This document shows, piece by piece, positions 22,995-32,229 of a DNA stretch of 43,098 bases (the first letter of the stretch is position 1; each line of letters starts with the position of its first letter). This DNA is from a bacterium (GTDB lineage Bacteria; Patescibacteriota; Doudnabacteria; UBA920; VMFF01): positions 1 through 43,098 of the forward strand of contig DAIEPO010000003.1 in the NCBI GenBank assembly GCA_027348385.1, written 5' to 3'. A model generated the notes under the pieces. It ran no database searches and was not told the origin of the DNA. It was given only the letters and a program-made list of their open reading frames with translations. The position numbers and the translations under genes were made by a program.

Positions 22995-24821
22995 ATGTCA
23001 AAAATAATTGGTATAGACTTAGGTACATCAAACTCTGCAGCCTCAGTGATGGAAGGTGGCAAACCAGTAATCATCCCGTCAGCTGAAGGAAACAGCATTG
23101 CCGGAAAAGCATTCCCTTCATACGTTGCTTTTACAAAAGAAGGCCAGCTTTTAGTTGGTGAACCTGCACGTAGGCAAGCAGTTACCAATGCAGAAGGAAC
23201 AATCTTTGAAGCAAAAAGAAAAATGGGAACTAGCTTTAAGTATTCTGTTAATGGTAAAGACTACACTCCAGAACAAATTTCAGCTTTCATTTTACAGAAG
23301 ATTAAAAAAGATGCTGAAAGCTATGCTGGTGGAGTAGTCACCAAAGCAGTTATTACAGTTCCAGCATATTTTGATGATGCTCAAAGACAAGCAACAAAAA
23401 ACGCCGGAGAAATTGCTGGTTTAGAAGTTGTTAGAATAATCAACGAACCAACAGCAGCGGCTCTAGCTTATGGTTTAGACAAAGTTGGACAAGAACAAAA
23501 GATTTTAGTCTTTGACCTTGGTGGTGGTACATTAGATGTTACTACCATGGATTTTGGTCAGGGCGTTTTTGAAGTCATTTCAACATCTGGAGATACTCAG
23601 TTAGGTGGTAAAGACATGGACTCTGTGTTAATCAACTACATCATCAGCACTTTCAAACAAGAAAATGGTATTGATATATCAGCTGACAAGATGGCAATGA
23701 ACCGTGTTAGAGAAGCTGCTGAGAAAGCAAAGATCGAGCTTTCAACAACCATGGAAACAGATTTAAACCTGCCTTTCATTACAGCAGATGCTAATGGTCC
23801 AAAACATTTGACCATGAAAATTACCAGAGCAAAATTAGAAGAGTTGGTTAAACCAATAATTGAAAAAATGCGTCATCCAATGGAGCAGGCAATTGCTGAT
23901 GCAAAACTAACACCACATCAGATTGATAAAGTGATATTAGTTGGTGGTCCAACACGTATGCCTGTGGTGCAGAAATTCGTTGAAGACTTTATCGGTAAAC
24001 AAGTAGAACGTGGTATTGACCCTATGGAGGCAGTTGCCAAGGGTGCTGCAATTCAAGCCGGTGTTTTAGGTGGAGAAGTTAAAGACATTCTGTTGCTTGA
24101 TGTTACTCCATTAACACTTGGTATTGAAACCATGGGTGGTGTTAGAACAGCATTAATTGATAGAAACACAACTGTACCAACTTCAAAGTCCCAGGTCTTT
24201 AGCACAGCAGCTGATAATCAAACATCAGTTGAAATAAACGTCTTACAAGGGGAACGTGAATTTGCTGCAGATAACAAAACATTAGGTAAATTTATTCTTG
24301 ATGGTATTCCACCAGCACCTCGTGGTGTACCACAAGTTGAAGTTGCTTTTGATATAGACGCCAACGGAATTTTAACCGTTAGAGCAAAAGACAAAGCAAC
24401 CGGTAAAGAACAGCACATCACTATTCAAGGTTCTTCCAACCTTTCCAAAGAAGACATTGAACGAATGAAAAAAGAAGCCGAAGAGCATGCTTCTGAAGAC
24501 AAGAAGAGAAGAGAGACAGTTGAAATTAGAAACCAAGCTGATACTTTAATAACTGTTTCAGAAAAAACTTTGAAAGATGCCGGCGAAAAAGCTCCAGAAG
24601 CAGATCGAAAAGAGACACAAGAAAAACTCGATGCTTTAAAAGTAGTTAAAGACAAAGACGATGTTGAAGCAATTAAAAAAGCCTTAGATGAGCTTTCAGC
24701 TGCAATCCAAAAAATAGGTGCTTCAATGTATCAACAAGGACCAGAGCAAGCACAGGGTGCTAACCCAGAAGCATCAGCAGAAAACAAAGAAGGTCCGGTT
24801 GATGCAGAGGTGGTTAAATAA
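22995..24821 (+). CDS. dnaK: Chaperone DnaK (Hsp70)
   Basis: Hsp70 binds unfolded segments in an ATP-driven cycle with DnaJ and GrpE. Signatures are [14 protein letters not shown] (usually GTTNS; here Ser), [20 protein letters not shown], the linker region with [19 protein letters not shown], and [20 protein letters not shown] in the substrate domain. A helical lid and an acidic tail (PVDAEVVK) complete 608 residues, close to the normal length. AAAGAAAGGAAG precedes the ATG. It is third in the hrcA-grpE-dnaK operon. Confidence 0.97.
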   Translation: MSKIIGIDLGTSNSAASVMEGGKPVIIPSAEGNSIAGKAFPSYVAFTKEGQLLVGEPARRQAVTNAEGTIFEAKRKMGTSFKYSVNGKDYTPEQISAFILQKIKKDAESYAGGVVTKAVITVPAYFDDAQRQATKNAGEIAGLEVVRIINEPTAAALAYGLDKVGQEQKILVFDLGGGTLDVTTMDFGQGVFEVISTSGDTQLGGKDMDSVLINYIISTFKQENGIDISADKMAMNRVREAAEKAKIELSTTMETDLNLPFITADANGPKHLTMKITRAKLEELVKPIIEKMRHPMEQAIADAKLTPHQIDKVILVGGPTRMPVVQKFVEDFIGKQVERGIDPMEAVAKGAAIQAGVLGGEVKDILLLDVTPLTLGIETMGGVRTALIDRNTTVPTSKSQVFSTAADNQTSVEINVLQGEREFAADNKTLGKFILDGIPPAPRGVPQVEVAFDIDANGILTVRAKDKATGKEQHITIQGSSNLSKEDIERMKKEAEEHASEDKKRRETVEIRNQADTLITVSEKTLKDAGEKAPEADRKETQEKLDALKVVKDKDDVEAIKKALDELSAAIQKIGASMYQQGPEQAQGANPEASAENKEGPVDAEVVK

Positions 24822-24835
24822 CTAAAAGCAAACAA

Positions 24836-25138
24836 ATGACTCAAGAACAAAACCAAGGACAACAAATTCAAGTTAAGATCACAGACGAGATATTAAAAGG
24901 TGTCTATGCAAACAGCATGCAAGTAAGCCATACTAATGACGAGTTTGTTTTAGACTTCATGAACATCTTCCCAGCAAATGGTGTTGGCATTGTTACATCA
25001 AAAGTAATTGTATCTCCCGCACATTACAAAAGAGTTCTTGCAGCAATGCAGCAAAATCTTAAGCTCTTTGAGGATAAATTTGGTACAATTAAACAAAGCG
25101 ATACGCCAGAGCCGAAAATTGGCTTTAAGGCAGAATAA
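24836..25138 (+). CDS. DUF3467 protein inside the dnaK operon
   Basis: A 100-residue protein that I recognise as DUF3467: KITDEILKGVYANSMQVSHTNDEFVLDFMNIFP and SKVIVSPAHYKRVLAAMQQNLKLFEDKFGTI match the family pattern (GVYAN, SHxxxEFVLDF, LxPxHxKRLLxAL). The function is unknown. It is cytoplasmic, with no signal peptide. It starts 14 nt after dnaK and is followed 10 nt later by a membrane protein, then dnaJ, so it shares the CIRCE-controlled transcript. The location suggests a role in protein quality control, but that is inference from position only. Confidence 0.88.
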   Translation: MTQEQNQGQQIQVKITDEILKGVYANSMQVSHTNDEFVLDFMNIFPANGVGIVTSKVIVSPAHYKRVLAAMQQNLKLFEDKFGTIKQSDTPEPKIGFKAE

Positions 25139-25148
25139 CTAAACAAAA

Positions 25149-26033
25149 ATGAAACTAAAAAAATTCTTTCTTAGTCTTGGCACCGTTGTTTTCTCAGGTT
25201 TAGCTTGGTATCTTTTCTCGCAAATCTTTGATAGCAGCAGTGTTTTTAAGCACAATGCATTGAATTGGTTTGGTTTCGTTTTCAGTATAGCCCTAGCTTA
25301 TGCTTTTAGCTTCTTAATTGCAGCAACTAGAGATCGTTTTGATTTTGAAGTAACTTCCTTACTTTCAGTGCTTTGGATTCCAGTGTTTTTAGGAACAAGC
25401 GGCAGAACTTTAATCGCCGCAGCAGTGCTCTTCCTCTTTACCCAAGTGCTTCTAGAGTTTGCCAGTGCCTTAGAACATTCCATTAACCTCAATTATTACT
25501 CAACAGCATATTCTAAAATTGCTCTAGTTATCATTGCTTTGCTTGCCATAACCTCAATATATTTTCAGGATCGGGTTGTAGCAAACGTAGGAAACACTGC
25601 AGTTTCTCAAAAAGCAGTAGGTACACTTTGGCCGTATGTTAGCAAATACTTTGGTCAGTACAACACCAATGGCACAGTTAATGAATTCCTAGTAACTGAA
25701 TTTAAACAACAAGGAGTAGCTCAACCAACACCACAAATGATAACTCAGGCAAGAAATGAGCTTTCAGAACAGTTAAACTTAAATCTTACAGGTAAAGAAA
25801 GCATGGCTGCTTTAGGAGAAGATTTCGTAGCTAATCAATTCAACAGTTTCTTGCAAGAATACCATATTGAAAAATCAGGTATCTATGTAATATTCCTTTC
25901 ACTTCTAGTTCTTTGGCCAATTGGCAGAGCACTCTTTGCACTTTTCGCACTCATACTCTTTAAGATCTTCAAAGCATCTGGATTGGTCAAAATTAAGCAA
26001 ACTCAGGTTACAGCTAAAACGTTAGAGATTTAA
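25149..26033 (+). CDS. Multi-spanning membrane protein of unknown family in the dnaK operon
   Basis: A 294-residue protein with about six hydrophobic segments: around residues 6-24, 38-58, 68-80 and 85-105, then 124-142, and a last pair near 245-275. Between the fifth and last segments lies a soluble part of about 100 residues (VVANVGNTAVSQKAV...TGKESMAALGEDFVANQF), probably outside the membrane. I see no catalytic motif. It lies between the DUF3467 gene and dnaJ, only 3 nt before the dnaJ ATG, so it is co-regulated with the chaperones. It may sense or respond to envelope stress; the sequence does not prove this. Confidence 0.8.
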   Translation: MKLKKFFLSLGTVVFSGLAWYLFSQIFDSSSVFKHNALNWFGFVFSIALAYAFSFLIAATRDRFDFEVTSLLSVLWIPVFLGTSGRTLIAAAVLFLFTQVLLEFASALEHSINLNYYSTAYSKIALVIIALLAITSIYFQDRVVANVGNTAVSQKAVGTLWPYVSKYFGQYNTNGTVNEFLVTEFKQQGVAQPTPQMITQARNELSEQLNLNLTGKESMAALGEDFVANQFNSFLQEYHIEKSGIYVIFLSLLVLWPIGRALFALFALILFKIFKASGLVKIKQTQVTAKTLEI

Positions 26034-26036
26034 ACA

Positions 26037-27107
26037 ATGCCAAAAAACTATTACGATATTTTAGGTATCAGCAAAACAGCAAATGCTGATGAGATTAAAC
26101 GGGCATACAGGAAACTTGCCTCAGAGCACCACCCTGACAGAGGTGGACATTCTGACAAGTTTAAAGAGATCAATGAAGCATATCAAGTTCTTTCAGACTC
26201 TGCTAAACGCTCGCAGTATGATCAGTATGGTCAAACCTTTGAACAAGCCCAAAGACAAGGTGGTTTTTCAGGCAACCCTTTTGGAGGCTTTGGTTTTGAA
26301 GGAAGTTTCAATGGTGCTTCCGGAGGCTTTGGTTTTGAAGATATTCTTTCAAGCATGTTTGGAGGAGAAGACACTCAAGCAAGAAACCGTGGTATTGATT
26401 TAGAGATGCCTTTAAGAGTCACATTCAAAGAAGCGGTTTTTGGTGTTGAAAAAGACATTACTATAGAAAAGAAAAATCCTTGTCCAAAGTGTAGTGGTAG
26501 TGGTGCGGAACCAGGCAGTAAAATCAACACTTGTCCAAAGTGTCATGGTCAAGGACAGATTAAAACACAACGCAGAACCATTTTTGGAACAGTCGCTACA
26601 TCATCAACTTGCGATCGTTGTGAAGGAACAGGCAAAGTTCCTGAAAAACCTTGTAGCGAATGTAAAGGTATTGGCTTAAAACGTGGCAGAAAAACAATCA
26701 AGGTATCAATTCCAGCAGGAATTGATAACGGGCAGAGGATTAGAGTAAAAGGTGAGGGTGAGCAAGGGTATCGTGGTTCAGCAGTTGGTGATTTGTATAT
26801 CCAAATTGAAGTTTTAGAAAGCAAAGACTTTTTAAGAAAAGGTTTTGATCTTTACAAAGAAGAACGTATTTCTTTTCCACAAGCAGCATTGGGTATGACT
26901 TTAGAGACAGCAACCATTGATGGAACTGTAAAAATTAAAATACCAGCAGGTACACAATCAGGAAAAGTTTTTAGAATATCAGATACAGGTGTGCCATACC
27001 TAAACCGTTCTGGTAGGGGAGATATGTACGTAACAATTCTAGTACATACTCCAGAAAAACTAACTAAGAAACAAAAAGAACTATTAAAGCAATTTGAAGA
27101 AGAATAG
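26037..27107 (+). CDS. dnaJ: Chaperone DnaJ (Hsp40)
   Basis: The DnaK co-chaperone. The J-domain is residues 1-68 with HPD (SEHHPDRGGHSDKF). A Gly/Phe-rich linker follows (about 75-115), then four zinc-binding CxxCxGxG repeats (CPKCSGSG, CPKCHGQG, CDRCEGTG, CSECKGIG) and two C-terminal substrate-binding domains (VSIPAGIDNGQRIRVKGEGEQG; IKIPAGTQSGKVFRI). Length 356 is normal for a class I DnaJ. It closes the hrcA operon and is followed by a hairpin terminator. Confidence 0.97.
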   Translation: MPKNYYDILGISKTANADEIKRAYRKLASEHHPDRGGHSDKFKEINEAYQVLSDSAKRSQYDQYGQTFEQAQRQGGFSGNPFGGFGFEGSFNGASGGFGFEDILSSMFGGEDTQARNRGIDLEMPLRVTFKEAVFGVEKDITIEKKNPCPKCSGSGAEPGSKINTCPKCHGQGQIKTQRRTIFGTVATSSTCDRCEGTGKVPEKPCSECKGIGLKRGRKTIKVSIPAGIDNGQRIRVKGEGEQGYRGSAVGDLYIQIEVLESKDFLRKGFDLYKEERISFPQAALGMTLETATIDGTVKIKIPAGTQSGKVFRISDTGVPYLNRSGRGDMYVTILVHTPEKLTKKQKELLKQFEEE

Positions 27108-27115
27108 AAAACAGC

Positions 27116-27142
27116 AGACCCCGCAAAAACCTTGCGGGGTCT
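27116..27142. terminator. Hairpin between dnaJ and the 27510 GC-rich gene
   Basis: An 11-bp stem AGACCCCGCAA / TTGCGGGGTCT with a 5-nt loop. The dnaJ side lacks a T tract; on the minus strand it is followed by GCTGTTTTC, so it may serve mainly the GC-rich gene. Confidence 0.8.
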
Positions 27143-27165
27143 GGTTGCACTCCTTGTCCTCCTTG

Positions 27166-27510
27166 TTATCCGGCGATGATCCTGAGTAGCTCAGGGAACT
27201 GGGCATGTCCCAGGAAGAACACACGAGGCCTTGTTCGCGAGCGGTGCAGGCTCTTCCTGATCTTGGCCTCAGCGACCGCAACCAAGGCTTGCGGATCAGA
27301 ATTTTGCTGTTCAATATCCCAGGAGAGTCCGCCCCGCTGTTCATAGAGCTCCCAGGCGCCTTCCACGGCCGTGTCAGTCTGGGTAATCGCCTGAAGCAGA
27401 GCTTGAATGACCTGGTTCTTAGTCTGTCTCCGACAGCCATCTCTGACCGAGTGTTCCAGGATTCGGCCGTTCCTGACCAGAACAAATCCGGTCGCAAACT
27501 TGGTTAGCAA
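27166..27510 (-). CDS. GC-rich 114-residue protein, unknown
   Basis: No family is recognised. The start is a TTG at 27510 with AGGAG 8 nt upstream (27519-27523). Residues 1-20 look like beta strands (FATGFVLVRNGRILEHSV), then helices (NQVIQALLQAITQTDTAVEGAWELYEQ; PQALVAVAEAKIRKSL) and a final strand-helix (RPRVFFLGHAQFPELLRII). Basic overall, no signal peptide. It is the only island gene on the minus strand, convergent with dnaJ and divergent from the next membrane protein. GC-rich codon use and a strong ribosome binding site group it with the other islands. Confidence 0.68.
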   Translation of the reverse strand: MLTKFATGFVLVRNGRILEHSVRDGCRRQTKNQVIQALLQAITQTDTAVEGAWELYEQRGGLSWDIEQQNSDPQALVAVAEAKIRKSLHRSRTRPRVFFLGHAQFPELLRIIAG

Positions 27511-27538
27511 GCGATTTTCTCCTGATGGGGTCAGGAAT

Positions 27539-27566
27539 AATATACCAGAAAATCAATTCTAGGCAA
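27539..27566 (-). promoter_or_regulatory. Promoter of the 27510 GC-rich gene
   Basis: TTGCCT (27561-27566), 16 bp, TATATT (27539-27544) preceded by TGG (extended -10). A small inverted repeat CCTGA-N5-TCAGG (27521-27535) straddles the predicted transcript start. Confidence 0.5.
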
Positions 27567-27585
27567 GTAAATCCAAGTAGTGTGA

Positions 27586-27591
27586 TATAAT
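27586..27591 (+). promoter_or_regulatory. Extended -10 promoter of the 27624 gene
   Basis: TGATATAAT with the core at 27586-27591, 32 nt before the ATG. It is divergent from the GC-rich gene promoter. Confidence 0.5.
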
Positions 27592-27623
27592 TAGAGAAAC
27601 AAGGGTTTTCAAAAGAAACAAAA

Positions 27624-28163
27624 ATGCCACAAGATTACAACTCGCTTCTAAACAGTGTTAACTTCCATAACCCAAGCTGGGATGCTTTCATCTTCTTCTT
27701 CTGGGCTATTGTTGCGGTAATATACAGCTTTTCGGCAGGTCGTGGCAGAATCATCAGTATCTTAGTTGCAGTGTATATGTCTGAGCTTCTGGTAATTCAA
27801 GCTCCTTTCTTAAGTACAGCTGTTGGTGATCAGTTTGGTTTAGCACTTTACCTTGGTCGTTTGATCACTTTCTTAGTTTTGTTTGGATTCTTCTTCCTCG
27901 TGCTTTCAAAGTTTGTCTTTAGAACTTCAGTTGAAAATCGTCGTTGGGGATCTTGGCTCTTTTCCTTGTTCTTTGCTGTATTACAAGTTGGTTTTTTAAT
28001 CAGCGTTATTCTTTCATTCCTACCTCCTGAAGTTAAGACTAGTTTTGCACCACTAGTAAAGTTTGTTTTCATTTCAGAAACTGCAAACTTTGTTTGGCTA
28101 CTTCTGCCCATTGCTTTCTTAGTGTTCATGGGTAGGCATATTTCTGATCACAGACTAGAGTAA
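27624..28163 (+). CDS. Five-helix membrane protein, unknown (CvpA-like at best)
   Basis: A 179-residue protein with about five hydrophobic segments: residues 22-38, 44-62, 72-100, 112-137 and 146-168. The opening segment (WDAFIFFFWAIVAVIYSFSAGRGRIISILVAVYMSELLV) resembles the start of CvpA-type proteins, where a hydrophobic helix is followed by a Gly/Arg turn, but the match is weak. No conserved polar residues inside the helices stand out. It has its own extended -10 promoter and terminator. Confidence 0.7.
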   Translation: MPQDYNSLLNSVNFHNPSWDAFIFFFWAIVAVIYSFSAGRGRIISILVAVYMSELLVIQAPFLSTAVGDQFGLALYLGRLITFLVLFGFFFLVLSKFVFRTSVENRRWGSWLFSLFFAVLQVGFLISVILSFLPPEVKTSFAPLVKFVFISETANFVWLLLPIAFLVFMGRHISDHRLE

Positions 28164-28180
28164 GGGAAAAGACCAATTTA

Positions 28181-28203
28181 AAAATCCCGATTTGCGGGAT
28201 TTT
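28181..28203. terminator. Terminator between the 27624 gene and tRNA-Lys
   Basis: A 9-bp stem AAAATCCCG / CGGGATTTT with a 5-nt loop, usable by both convergent units. Confidence 0.88.
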
Positions 28204-28208
28204 TCTTT

Positions 28209-28283
28209 GGTGGGTCGGGTGGGGATCGAACCCACGACAAACGGCTTAAAAGGCCGCTGCTCTACCAACTGAGCTACCGACCC
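28209..28283 (-). tRNA. tRNA-Lys (TTT)
   Basis: Acceptor GGGTCGG / CCGACCC, D-arm GCTCAGTTGGTAGAGC, anticodon loop CTTTTAA (anticodon TTT), T-loop TTCGATC and encoded CCA on the minus strand. Confidence 0.97.
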
Positions 28284-28359
28284 GCAAGCTTTGCGGGCTA
28301 AAATTGATTTAACTTCCGTATTTTACAATATATATTAGAAAACTTCAAGGTATTTTCGT

Positions 28360-30162
28360 ATGTTCAAATATATCAAATTTCTTTCAAACTACTTAAAAGA
28401 AGAGCGCAAAAACATTGCACTAATCTTTGTTTTTGTGATGCTTTCACAAACCTTCTCTTTGGCAGAACCTGTTTTCTATACTAGAATCCTGGATCGTTTC
28501 TTAAGGGACTCGCACAATCTAACAAAGTTTCCGACTGAACATGCTTTCTTTGTTGCTTTAGGTTTAACTGTCTTGGCATGGATTGGTGCTGCATTTGCTG
28601 CTAGGATCTTCAAAAATTTGCAACAATACTTTGTTAATACAGTTAGTGACAGAATAGGTATCAATGTTTTCAATCATGCTTACGAGCACGTCATATCCCT
28701 GCCCATTCAATTTCATGCTAACCAGAAAACTGGAGAGGTTTTCAGAAAGATTTCTAAAGCCAGAGAAGATATTACTACGCTCTTTGCAGTTGTTTTTGAC
28801 AAGATTTTTCAGAACATTTTTTCAATATCCATCGTTTTAATATATATCTTCATCAGAGAGTGGCGCGTAGGTATCATTGCAATAATCCTAGTTCCAGTAT
28901 TCATCATTGCAACAACTTTCTTTACCAAGAGAGTTAAAAGAATACAGAATGAAATAAACAAAACAAACGAAAAGCTTTTTGGTACTTCTTTTGAAGCCTT
29001 AAATCATATTGAAGTAGTTAAATCATTTGCTTCAGAAGAACATGAAGTTAACCAGGTTAGGGCTGATAATCGTATTACACACGCAAACGTTAAAAAGAAA
29101 ACCGTTGCATATCAGCAGCTCTTCTTTGTTCAAGGGACCATTGTAAACCTTGCCCGTGTTTCTTTAATCTGGTTTGGTTCAGTCTTAGCTTTTAAAGGGA
29201 TACTTAATTTTTCAGATGTTGTTTTGTTCGGGGTTTATTCCTTTGTCATATATCAACCACTCTATGACCTCGGAGACATCTATGCTAAATACCAGGAGGG
29301 CGTTAGTGCTGTTGATCGTTTACAAACCCTGCTTTCTGAAAAGGCAACAATTTTTTCAAAGCCTAATGCTTTAAAACCAAAAAAGCTTTTAGGTAAAATT
29401 GAGTTTAAAAACGTTTCATTCAACTATAGCCAAGAACGAGAAATATTAAAGGATATTTCTTTCAAAATAGAACCAGGGAGAAAATTAGCCATAGTCGGAC
29501 TTTCTGGTTCTGGTAAATCAACAGTTGTTAAATTGTTGCTCCGTTTCTATGAACCAAGTTCTGGTGAGATTTTAATAGACGGCAAAAACATTGCTGATTA
29601 CGATTTACAAGCATTACACAAACGAATTGGTTTAGTTTCGCAAGACAATATTCTCTTTAACACAACTCTTGCAGAGAATATCCGTTATGGTACATTCAGT
29701 GCATCTCAAAAAGAAGTTTCAGAAGCAGCCAATCGAGCATACCTTTTCTCCTTTTTGAAAAAACTGTTATCTGGTCTAGATACTTTAGTCGGCGAGCGAG
29801 GCGTTAAACTTTCAGGTGGTGAAAGACAAAGAGTTGCCATAGCAAGAAGCATAATTAAAAAACCAGATATCTTGATATTTGATGAAGCAACGTCATCCCT
29901 AGATTCACACTCTGAAGAGATGATCAAAGAAGCAATTTCTGAAGTTTCCAAAGATGTGACAAGCATAACCGTAGCGCATCGTTTTTCAACAGTTGTTAAT
30001 GCTGACGAAATAATCTTGCTGGAAGCAGGAGAAATCAAAGAGCGCGGTACACATAAAAAATTACTTGCAGAAGCAGGTAGATACGCAAGCTTGTACCAAC
30101 TTCAAACCCAAAGAAAAACAGAAGACTTTTCAAGTCCTGCAGAGATTGACAATATTGCGTAA
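28360..30162 (+). CDS. ABC exporter, fused permease and ATPase
   Basis: A 600-residue half-transporter of the MsbA/multidrug type. Six membrane helices lie in about the first 320 residues. The ATPase has Walker [11 protein letters not shown]-loop SQDNILF, signature LSGGERQRVAIARS, Walker B ILIFDEATSSLD and the switch histidine in TVAHRFSTV. It probably works as a homodimer in the cytoplasmic membrane, exporting lipids, peptides or drugs; the substrate is not deducible. AAGG lies 9 nt before the ATG. A MarR regulator and a MacAB-like system follow on the same strand. Confidence 0.92.
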   Translation: MFKYIKFLSNYLKEERKNIALIFVFVMLSQTFSLAEPVFYTRILDRFLRDSHNLTKFPTEHAFFVALGLTVLAWIGAAFAARIFKNLQQYFVNTVSDRIGINVFNHAYEHVISLPIQFHANQKTGEVFRKISKAREDITTLFAVVFDKIFQNIFSISIVLIYIFIREWRVGIIAIILVPVFIIATTFFTKRVKRIQNEINKTNEKLFGTSFEALNHIEVVKSFASEEHEVNQVRADNRITHANVKKKTVAYQQLFFVQGTIVNLARVSLIWFGSVLAFKGILNFSDVVLFGVYSFVIYQPLYDLGDIYAKYQEGVSAVDRLQTLLSEKATIFSKPNALKPKKLLGKIEFKNVSFNYSQEREILKDISFKIEPGRKLAIVGLSGSGKSTVVKLLLRFYEPSSGEILIDGKNIADYDLQALHKRIGLVSQDNILFNTTLAENIRYGTFSASQKEVSEAANRAYLFSFLKKLLSGLDTLVGERGVKLSGGERQRVAIARSIIKKPDILIFDEATSSLDSHSEEMIKEAISEVSKDVTSITVAHRFSTVVNADEIILLEAGEIKERGTHKKLLAEAGRYASLYQLQTQRKTEDFSSPAEIDNIA

Positions 30163-30203
30163 GCCGGTTAATATATTAGGTACTAACATATATTTTAAAG
30201 TTT

Positions 30204-30659
30204 GTGAAATATAACCGTGAAGAACAAGTAAAGAACTTTTTTGAAGAAATAGCTAAGTTGCAAAGACTCATTTTTTCAAGGAAAGATGCTTTTTTAACAA
30301 AACATAAACTCAGCCGCCCACAGATGGTTGTGATGTATTTTTTGTCAGAAGGGGGCTCTAAGAGCATTAAAGACATTGCTGAGATTATGAATATTTCAAG
30401 TAGTGCTGCTACTCAGATGATTGAGGGCTTAGTACGTAATGGATTTTTAGAAAGAGTGGTGCATCCTACAGATCGTAGATCAGTACAGATTAGCATTTCA
30501 AAGGTTGGCAAAAAGAAATTTGATGAATTCAAAATTCAGTTGCTCAGACAAATGCAGAATCTTTTGGCAACACTAAGTGATCCTGAGATTGATCTGTTAA
30601 TGAAGATTCCTGAAAAGATTCGTCAACAACTAGGTCATACAAAAGTAAGAAATAATTAA
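30204..30659 (+). CDS. MarR-family transcriptional regulator
   Basis: A 151-residue winged-helix repressor. The DNA-binding core is LSRPQMVVMYFLSEGGSKSIKDIAEIMNISSSAATQMIEGLVRNGFLERVVHPTDRRSVQISISKVGKK, with the wing Asp-Arg-Arg typical of MarR. N- and C-terminal helices would form the dimer interface. The start is GTG at 30204; TATATT ends 9 nt upstream, giving a very short leader. It sits between the ABC exporter and the efflux adaptor and likely controls one or both in response to a small molecule. No operator palindrome was identified with confidence. Confidence 0.9.
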   Translation: MKYNREEQVKNFFEEIAKLQRLIFSRKDAFLTKHKLSRPQMVVMYFLSEGGSKSIKDIAEIMNISSSAATQMIEGLVRNGFLERVVHPTDRRSVQISISKVGKKKFDEFKIQLLRQMQNLLATLSDPEIDLLMKIPEKIRQQLGHTKVRNN

Positions 30660-30668
30660 AGGAAAGAA

Positions 30669-32219
30669 ATGATTGCATATATAAAGAGAAAGAAATATTG
30701 GTTCATTGGTGGAATAATTTTACTTGCGTTAATCATTTGGCGCCTTAATTCTGGTGGTGGTGTTAAATACACCGTGGCATATACTGTTGCTAAACAAGAC
30801 GTTAAACAAACCGTATTAGCAACAGGAACTGTCACCTCCCAATCAAACCTGAACTTGAGTTTTAAAAATGGTGGCATTTTAAACAAGATTAACGTTAAGG
30901 TTGGAGACAAAGTTAGAAAAGGTCAGATTTTGGCAATGCTTGATCAGCGTGATGCTAGTGCTTCAGTTAATCAAGCAAATGCTTCCTTGCTTTCTGCACA
31001 AGCGAACTATCAAAAAGTTAAAAGTGGAGCATCTCAACCAGAAATTGCTGTGGCACAGGCTTCCGTTGATGCTGCAGAAGTGACTTACAAAAATGCGCAG
31101 AACACTTACACTGCAACTGAAGCCCAACAAAAAATATTAGTTGCATCAGCACAAAGTGCAATGCTTAACTCTGGTTTAACAGCAGTTGCTGAAAGCGGAA
31201 CAATAACTGTTAGCGCGACAGTTACCGGAACATATACTGGAAAAGAACAGGGTAGATACAGAATAGTCATAGGCACGAGTGGTTCAGGGTTAACTTATAA
31301 TGTTTCAGGACTTGAGGGATATTACGCAGAGTTTCAGCGAGGTGTTCCAGCAGCAATTGGCAGCAGAGGTTTGTATATAACCATAGGTACAAGTGGTACT
31401 TTAAATAGCGGAGACTCTTGGACTATTGATGTTCCAAATACCCAGTCTTCAACATACATTACTGCGTCTAATGCATATCAAAGTGCTTTGCAAACACAAA
31501 ACCAAGCTTTAGTTACAGCTCAAAATACTGTTGATTCAGCACGTGTTGCTCTAACCCAAGCTCAAGCCAATCTAAACTTAAAACAAGCTCAAGCAAGACC
31601 CGAAGATTTAGCAGCTGCAGATGCTGCTGTTAAAACTGCACAAGCACAGCTACAAGCAGCTCAAAATCAATACGCAAACAATATCATTACATCACCAATA
31701 GATGGCACTGTTACTTCTGTTGATTTAAAGCTTGGAGAAAACGTTGCTCCACAAAAAGCCGTAATTGTTGTTTTAGATCAAGCATCCTTACACGTTGAAT
31801 CAAACATTTCAGAATCATCAATTGCTTTGATTACAACAGCGCAGAAAATAGACATGACTATGGATGCCTTTGGTCCAGACAGACACTTTAACGGTGAAGT
31901 GCTATCAGTTGATCCTGCTTCGACAGTTGTTTCAGGAGTCATTAACTACAGAGTTGTTTCGTCAATCCCTCAAGATGTTGATATTAAACCAGGTATGACT
32001 GTTAACCTAGTTGTTTTAGTAAACGAAAAAAACCAAGTACTTGCAGTTCCAAACAGATTAGTTAAAAGCAATTCACATAAATACGTTAGCATCTTAGAAA
32101 ATGGCAAAGCTAAAGACGTCGAAGTAACCCTAGGTTTAGCCGGTGATACATATACAGAAATACTTAGTGGTTTAAGCGGTGGTGAAGAGATAGTCACAAC
32201 CTTAGAGAGTAAGAAATAA
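30669..32219 (+). CDS. Membrane fusion / periplasmic adaptor-like protein (MacA-like)
   Basis: A 516-residue HlyD/RND-type adaptor. An N-terminal membrane anchor (WFIGGIILLALIIW) is followed by the first half of a biotinyl-lipoyl domain (ILNKINVKVGDKVRKGQILAMLD), a coiled-coil hairpin, the second lipoyl half (NNIITSPIDGTVTSVDLKLGENVAPQKAVIVVLD) and beta-barrel parts. Between the two coiled-coil arms, residues about 170-262 are a Gly/Ser/Thr-rich beta segment not present in standard MacA. AAGGAAAGAA precedes the ATG. It works with the ATPase and permease encoded next. In a single-membrane CPR cell it would reach into the wall, not an outer membrane. Confidence 0.88.
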   Translation: MIAYIKRKKYWFIGGIILLALIIWRLNSGGGVKYTVAYTVAKQDVKQTVLATGTVTSQSNLNLSFKNGGILNKINVKVGDKVRKGQILAMLDQRDASASVNQANASLLSAQANYQKVKSGASQPEIAVAQASVDAAEVTYKNAQNTYTATEAQQKILVASAQSAMLNSGLTAVAESGTITVSATVTGTYTGKEQGRYRIVIGTSGSGLTYNVSGLEGYYAEFQRGVPAAIGSRGLYITIGTSGTLNSGDSWTIDVPNTQSSTYITASNAYQSALQTQNQALVTAQNTVDSARVALTQAQANLNLKQAQARPEDLAAADAAVKTAQAQLQAAQNQYANNIITSPIDGTVTSVDLKLGENVAPQKAVIVVLDQASLHVESNISESSIALITTAQKIDMTMDAFGPDRHFNGEVLSVDPASTVVSGVINYRVVSSIPQDVDIKPGMTVNLVVLVNEKNQVLAVPNRLVKSNSHKYVSILENGKAKDVEVTLGLAGDTYTEILSGLSGGEEIVTTLESKK

Positions 32220-32229
32220 CTAGACCAAG

